DNA from: a bacterium
Lineage (GTDB): Bacteria > Acidobacteriota > Thermoanaerobaculia > Multivoradales > J023
NCBI GenBank assembly: GCA_024226315.1
Contig: JAAELT010000611.1
Coordinates: forward strand, 100,571 to 164,570
Direction of reading: 5' to 3'
DNA length: 64,000 nucleotides
In this document: positions 62,071 to 64,000 of the stretch, piece by piece
How positions within the stretch are numbered: position 1 is the stretch's first letter
Layout of the letters: the number at the start of each line of letters is the position of its first letter
Notes under the pieces: generated by a model
Told to the model about the DNA's origin: nothing
Database searches by the model: none
What the model saw: only the letters and a program-made list of their open reading frames with translations
Translations under genes and position numbers: made by a program

Positions 62071-62404
62071 GACGTCATCTCTCCCGATGCTGACCGAATC
62101 GAGACCGACTCTACCAGTGACCCCGCCCGACATGCCGTCTACCAGTGACCCCGCCCGGCATGCCCTCGCCCCGAAGGGGCACGATCGTACAGCCTGGGGC
62201 TGGCACCGCGGAGCCTCGGGCGACGCGGCGTGAGCCCCGGGTCGGGCCGGCCCCAGAACCCCCCGCCCTGAAAGGGCGGAATACGCCTGGCACGCCGTCG
62301 CGCGTCGGCGAGACGATGGCGCCCCTCCAGGGCGCGGGAACTGGACGCTCGCAAACCCGGGGCTCACTCGGCGACGCTGCGCGCCGCCTCGCCAGCCCCG
62401 GGCT
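62071..62404. repeat. repeat-filled gap between the two TIR-STAND genes
   Basis: This 334-bp gap has no ORF. TCTACCAGTGACCCCGCCCG plus six to seven bases occurs twice in tandem (62110-62136 and 62138-62164, period 28). Many short hairpins follow, such as CCCCGAAGGGGC, CGCCCTGAAAGGGCG, GCGCCCCTCCAGGGCGC and GGCCCCTCCGGGGCC, like the palindromes at 9.4 kb. They probably act as terminators and as recombination seeds. Confidence 0.6.
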
Positions 62405-64000
62405 CTACGATTCGGCCCCTCCGGGGCCAGGGGCGGCGTCCCGCCACCCCTCCGCCCATGCCTCCGCGTCCGCCAGCTCGTCGAGCCGGCGGCCGTAGCC
62501 GTGCTTCTCGATCAGCCGCCGGGCCTCGGCGAGGGCGTCGCGGTCGCGGAACAGGCGGGCGCGGTGCAGGTGGACGTCGGCCTGGAACAGCGGCATCGGG
62601 CCGCGGGCGGCGATCTCCCAGGCTTCGTCGAGGTCGGCGCGGGCGCCGGCGGCGTCACCCGAGAGGGCGCGCAACCAGGCACGGGTGAGGAGGCCCTTCG
62701 GGAGCTCGTCGCTGTGGCCGGCGTGGCGGAAGCCGTCGACGGCCTGCTCGATCTCGGATCTCGGACTCTCGAGGGCGGAGGCTGGCAGATCGGCCGGCGG
62801 GCCGGGCCGGTCCTTGGCGCGTTGCGCTAGGCCGCGCCGCTCCAGAATCACCCGGTAGAGCCCGGCGCGACTCAGGGTGAGGCGATCTAGGGCGAGGGTG
62901 AGCAGCGACAGCGTGTTTTGTCTCGCCCATTCGAAGGTCTTCGCCGCCCGCTCCTCGATCTCGCGGCAGGCCTCTACCAGCTCGCCTGGAGCGCCGACAT
63001 GGTTCCGGCTCCGTTCCCCGTCGGCCGTTTGCCCGGCAACGCTCTCGGCCCGCCACGCGGCCCGCTCGGCGACGCCGAGAAGCAGGTCGCAGTACTGGAA
63101 ACCCTGCAGCGAGTAGAGCAGCGGGTATTCGGGCTGGTCCTCGGCTTGCATCTCCTCGGCCTCGCGGAAGCACGCCAGCGCGTCGTCGCGCCTGCCCGCT
63201 TGGTGCAGCACGTCGGCCAATTTCGCGCGAGTGAACATCCGCTGAAACGCTTCGCCGCTGCTGTCGGCGAAGTCCACAGACTGTTCGGCGTCGCGCACCG
63301 CATCGGCGACAGCGCCCAGCGTCAGCTCAAGCCCGCTCAGGTTGCTTGCTCGCCGAGCGGCTCCACCCCAGTCGTCCTGCTCAAGACCCATTCTCAGCCC
63401 GGCCCGCATCGGCTCGATAGCCTCGATTAGCCGGCCCAGGGCGCGAAGGCGAAAGGCGGCCTGGTTTAGCAGCCAGGCCTGGACGGCTCCCGTCAGCGAC
63501 GGCGAGACGCGGCTCCACGCCGGTTCGAAGAAGCAGGCGATGGCCCCCAGGTCGGTGCCGAAGGCGCCAAGCTTCCTCGCGCTGTAGAAGCCGCCAGATC
63601 CCGTGCCACGGAGGATGCGGTCATAGTAGACCCTTTCGCACGCCTCCTGCTGCCGCTCCGCCTGGCAGCCGTGGGCCACCGCCTGGTAGAGCGGCTGGAG
63701 GCCCGCGAGATCGTCGGGCTGGTGCTCGGTAGTCTCCTGGAGATGGTCGAAGAGCCGGCCGTGGGCAGCGCGCCAGGCGGCGGGGTCGCCGTCGCGCAGC
63801 TCGCGGGCGAAGTACTCGCGGATCAGGGGGTGTGCGTCGAGGGAGGTGCCCTCGGAGGAGATGAGGCCGCAGTTGGAAAGAGCGGCGACGGTGAGGTTCC
63901 AGTCCTCCTCGTCGAGATCGACCAGCGGCTCGGTGAGGCCCTCGATCGCCGGCTCGTGGCGCAGGGCCTCCAGGCAGCCGGCGTCGGCGGGCCGGTCGAA
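62405..64000 (-). CDS. second TIR-STAND-TPR protein, 5' end beyond window
   Basis: The frame is open from the window edge (base 64000) to its stop at 62405, giving 531 visible residues. They align along their whole length with the C-terminal half of the gene at 59086: FDRPADAGCLEAL, TSLDAHPLIREYFARELRDG, LGAFGTDLGAIACFFEPAW, LTLGAVADAVRDAEQSVDFAD and WLRALSGDAAGARADLDEA. It is a tandem duplicate. Sequence differs most in the helical TPR part and in a missing segment near the visible start (VDLDEED against RKRKGWRGWFTRGVPIGDED), as expected for a sensor under diversifying selection. TIR and ATPase parts are outside the window. Confidence 0.85.
   Translation of the reverse strand, partial: FDRPADAGCLEALRHEPAIEGLTEPLVDLDEEDWNLTVAALSNCGLISSEGTSLDAHPLIREYFARELRDGDPAAWRAAHGRLFDHLQETTEHQPDDLAGLQPLYQAVAHGCQAERQQEACERVYYDRILRGTGSGGFYSARKLGAFGTDLGAIACFFEPAWSRVSPSLTGAVQAWLLNQAAFRLRALGRLIEAIEPMRAGLRMGLEQDDWGGAARRASNLSGLELTLGAVADAVRDAEQSVDFADSSGEAFQRMFTRAKLADVLHQAGRRDDALACFREAEEMQAEDQPEYPLLYSLQGFQYCDLLLGVAERAAWRAESVAGQTADGERSRNHVGAPGELVEACREIEERAAKTFEWARQNTLSLLTLALDRLTLSRAGLYRVILERRGLAQRAKDRPGPPADLPASALESPRSEIEQAVDGFRHAGHSDELPKGLLTRAWLRALSGDAAGARADLDEAWEIAARGPMPLFQADVHLHRARLFRDRDALAEARRLIEKHGYGRRLDELADAEAWAEGWRDAAPGPGGAES

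Overview
The window is 64 kb of uniformly GC-rich bacterial DNA with dense coding, GTG/TTG starts, many 1-4 nt stop/start overlaps, FadL-type outer-membrane protein, a type IV prepilin, several CRTAC1-type FG-GAP/UnbV proteins, TPR proteins and secreted proteins ending in a DGFxxG...W tail. This mix fits a Gram-negative, probably Acidobacteriota (Thermoanaerobaculia-like) genome; that placement is an inference from gene style, not from a marker gene. No tRNA, rRNA or CRISPR array was seen.

Region 1 (1-11.1 kb): end of a dipeptide epimerase, an FHA-GAF-PP2C phosphatase, a membrane-anchored alpha/beta hydrolase, a prepilin with a clear sigma-70-type promoter, a two-gene membrane unit, then on the minus strand a secreted protein with a decayed tandem copy, a NapH-like 4Fe-4S/TPR membrane protein and two unrecognised genes. 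Region 2 (11.1-18.8 kb): an AT-richer gap with a 21-bp inverted repeat, then a minus-strand operon FadL - GMC oxidoreductase - halogenase-like flavoprotein - carotenoid oxygenase - LysE exporter. Region 3 (19.1-34 kb): an SGNH-like protein without its catalytic Ser, a novel 530-aa helical protein, a redoxin, a compositionally different insert of secreted proteins, a mosaic pseudogene built from pieces of three neighbouring families, a class 3 lipase, a ParA remnant and a CRTAC1-type protein.

Region 4 (34.1-54.5 kb) is the most striking: 18 consecutive minus-strand genes, almost all overlapping or separated by fewer than 45 nt, running from an acyl carrier protein, an active ketosynthase and a catalytically dead partner ketosynthase, HMG-CoA reductase and a CrtI-like oxidoreductase, through an (interrupted) CRTAC1 protein, an epimerase-acyltransferase fusion, a TlpA-like lipoprotein and two ABC1/UbiB proteins (one a pseudokinase), to three paralogues of an undescribed 'FSWAM' family, a winged-helix protein, a 'WRQIPDWLD' family protein, a patatin and a ParA ATPase. 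I suggest, as inference only, a locus that makes a polyketide/isoprenoid-type lipid and packages or positions it at a membrane or inclusion, with ParA doing the positioning. Two LuxR-type response regulators lie directly upstream of this run.

Region 5 (56.5-64 kb): ettA; a HigB/HigA-like toxin-antitoxin pair lying between two 72-bp direct repeats that duplicate the 3' end of ettA; and two tandem TIR-STAND-TPR genes, the second running off the window, which look like an anti-phage defence cluster.
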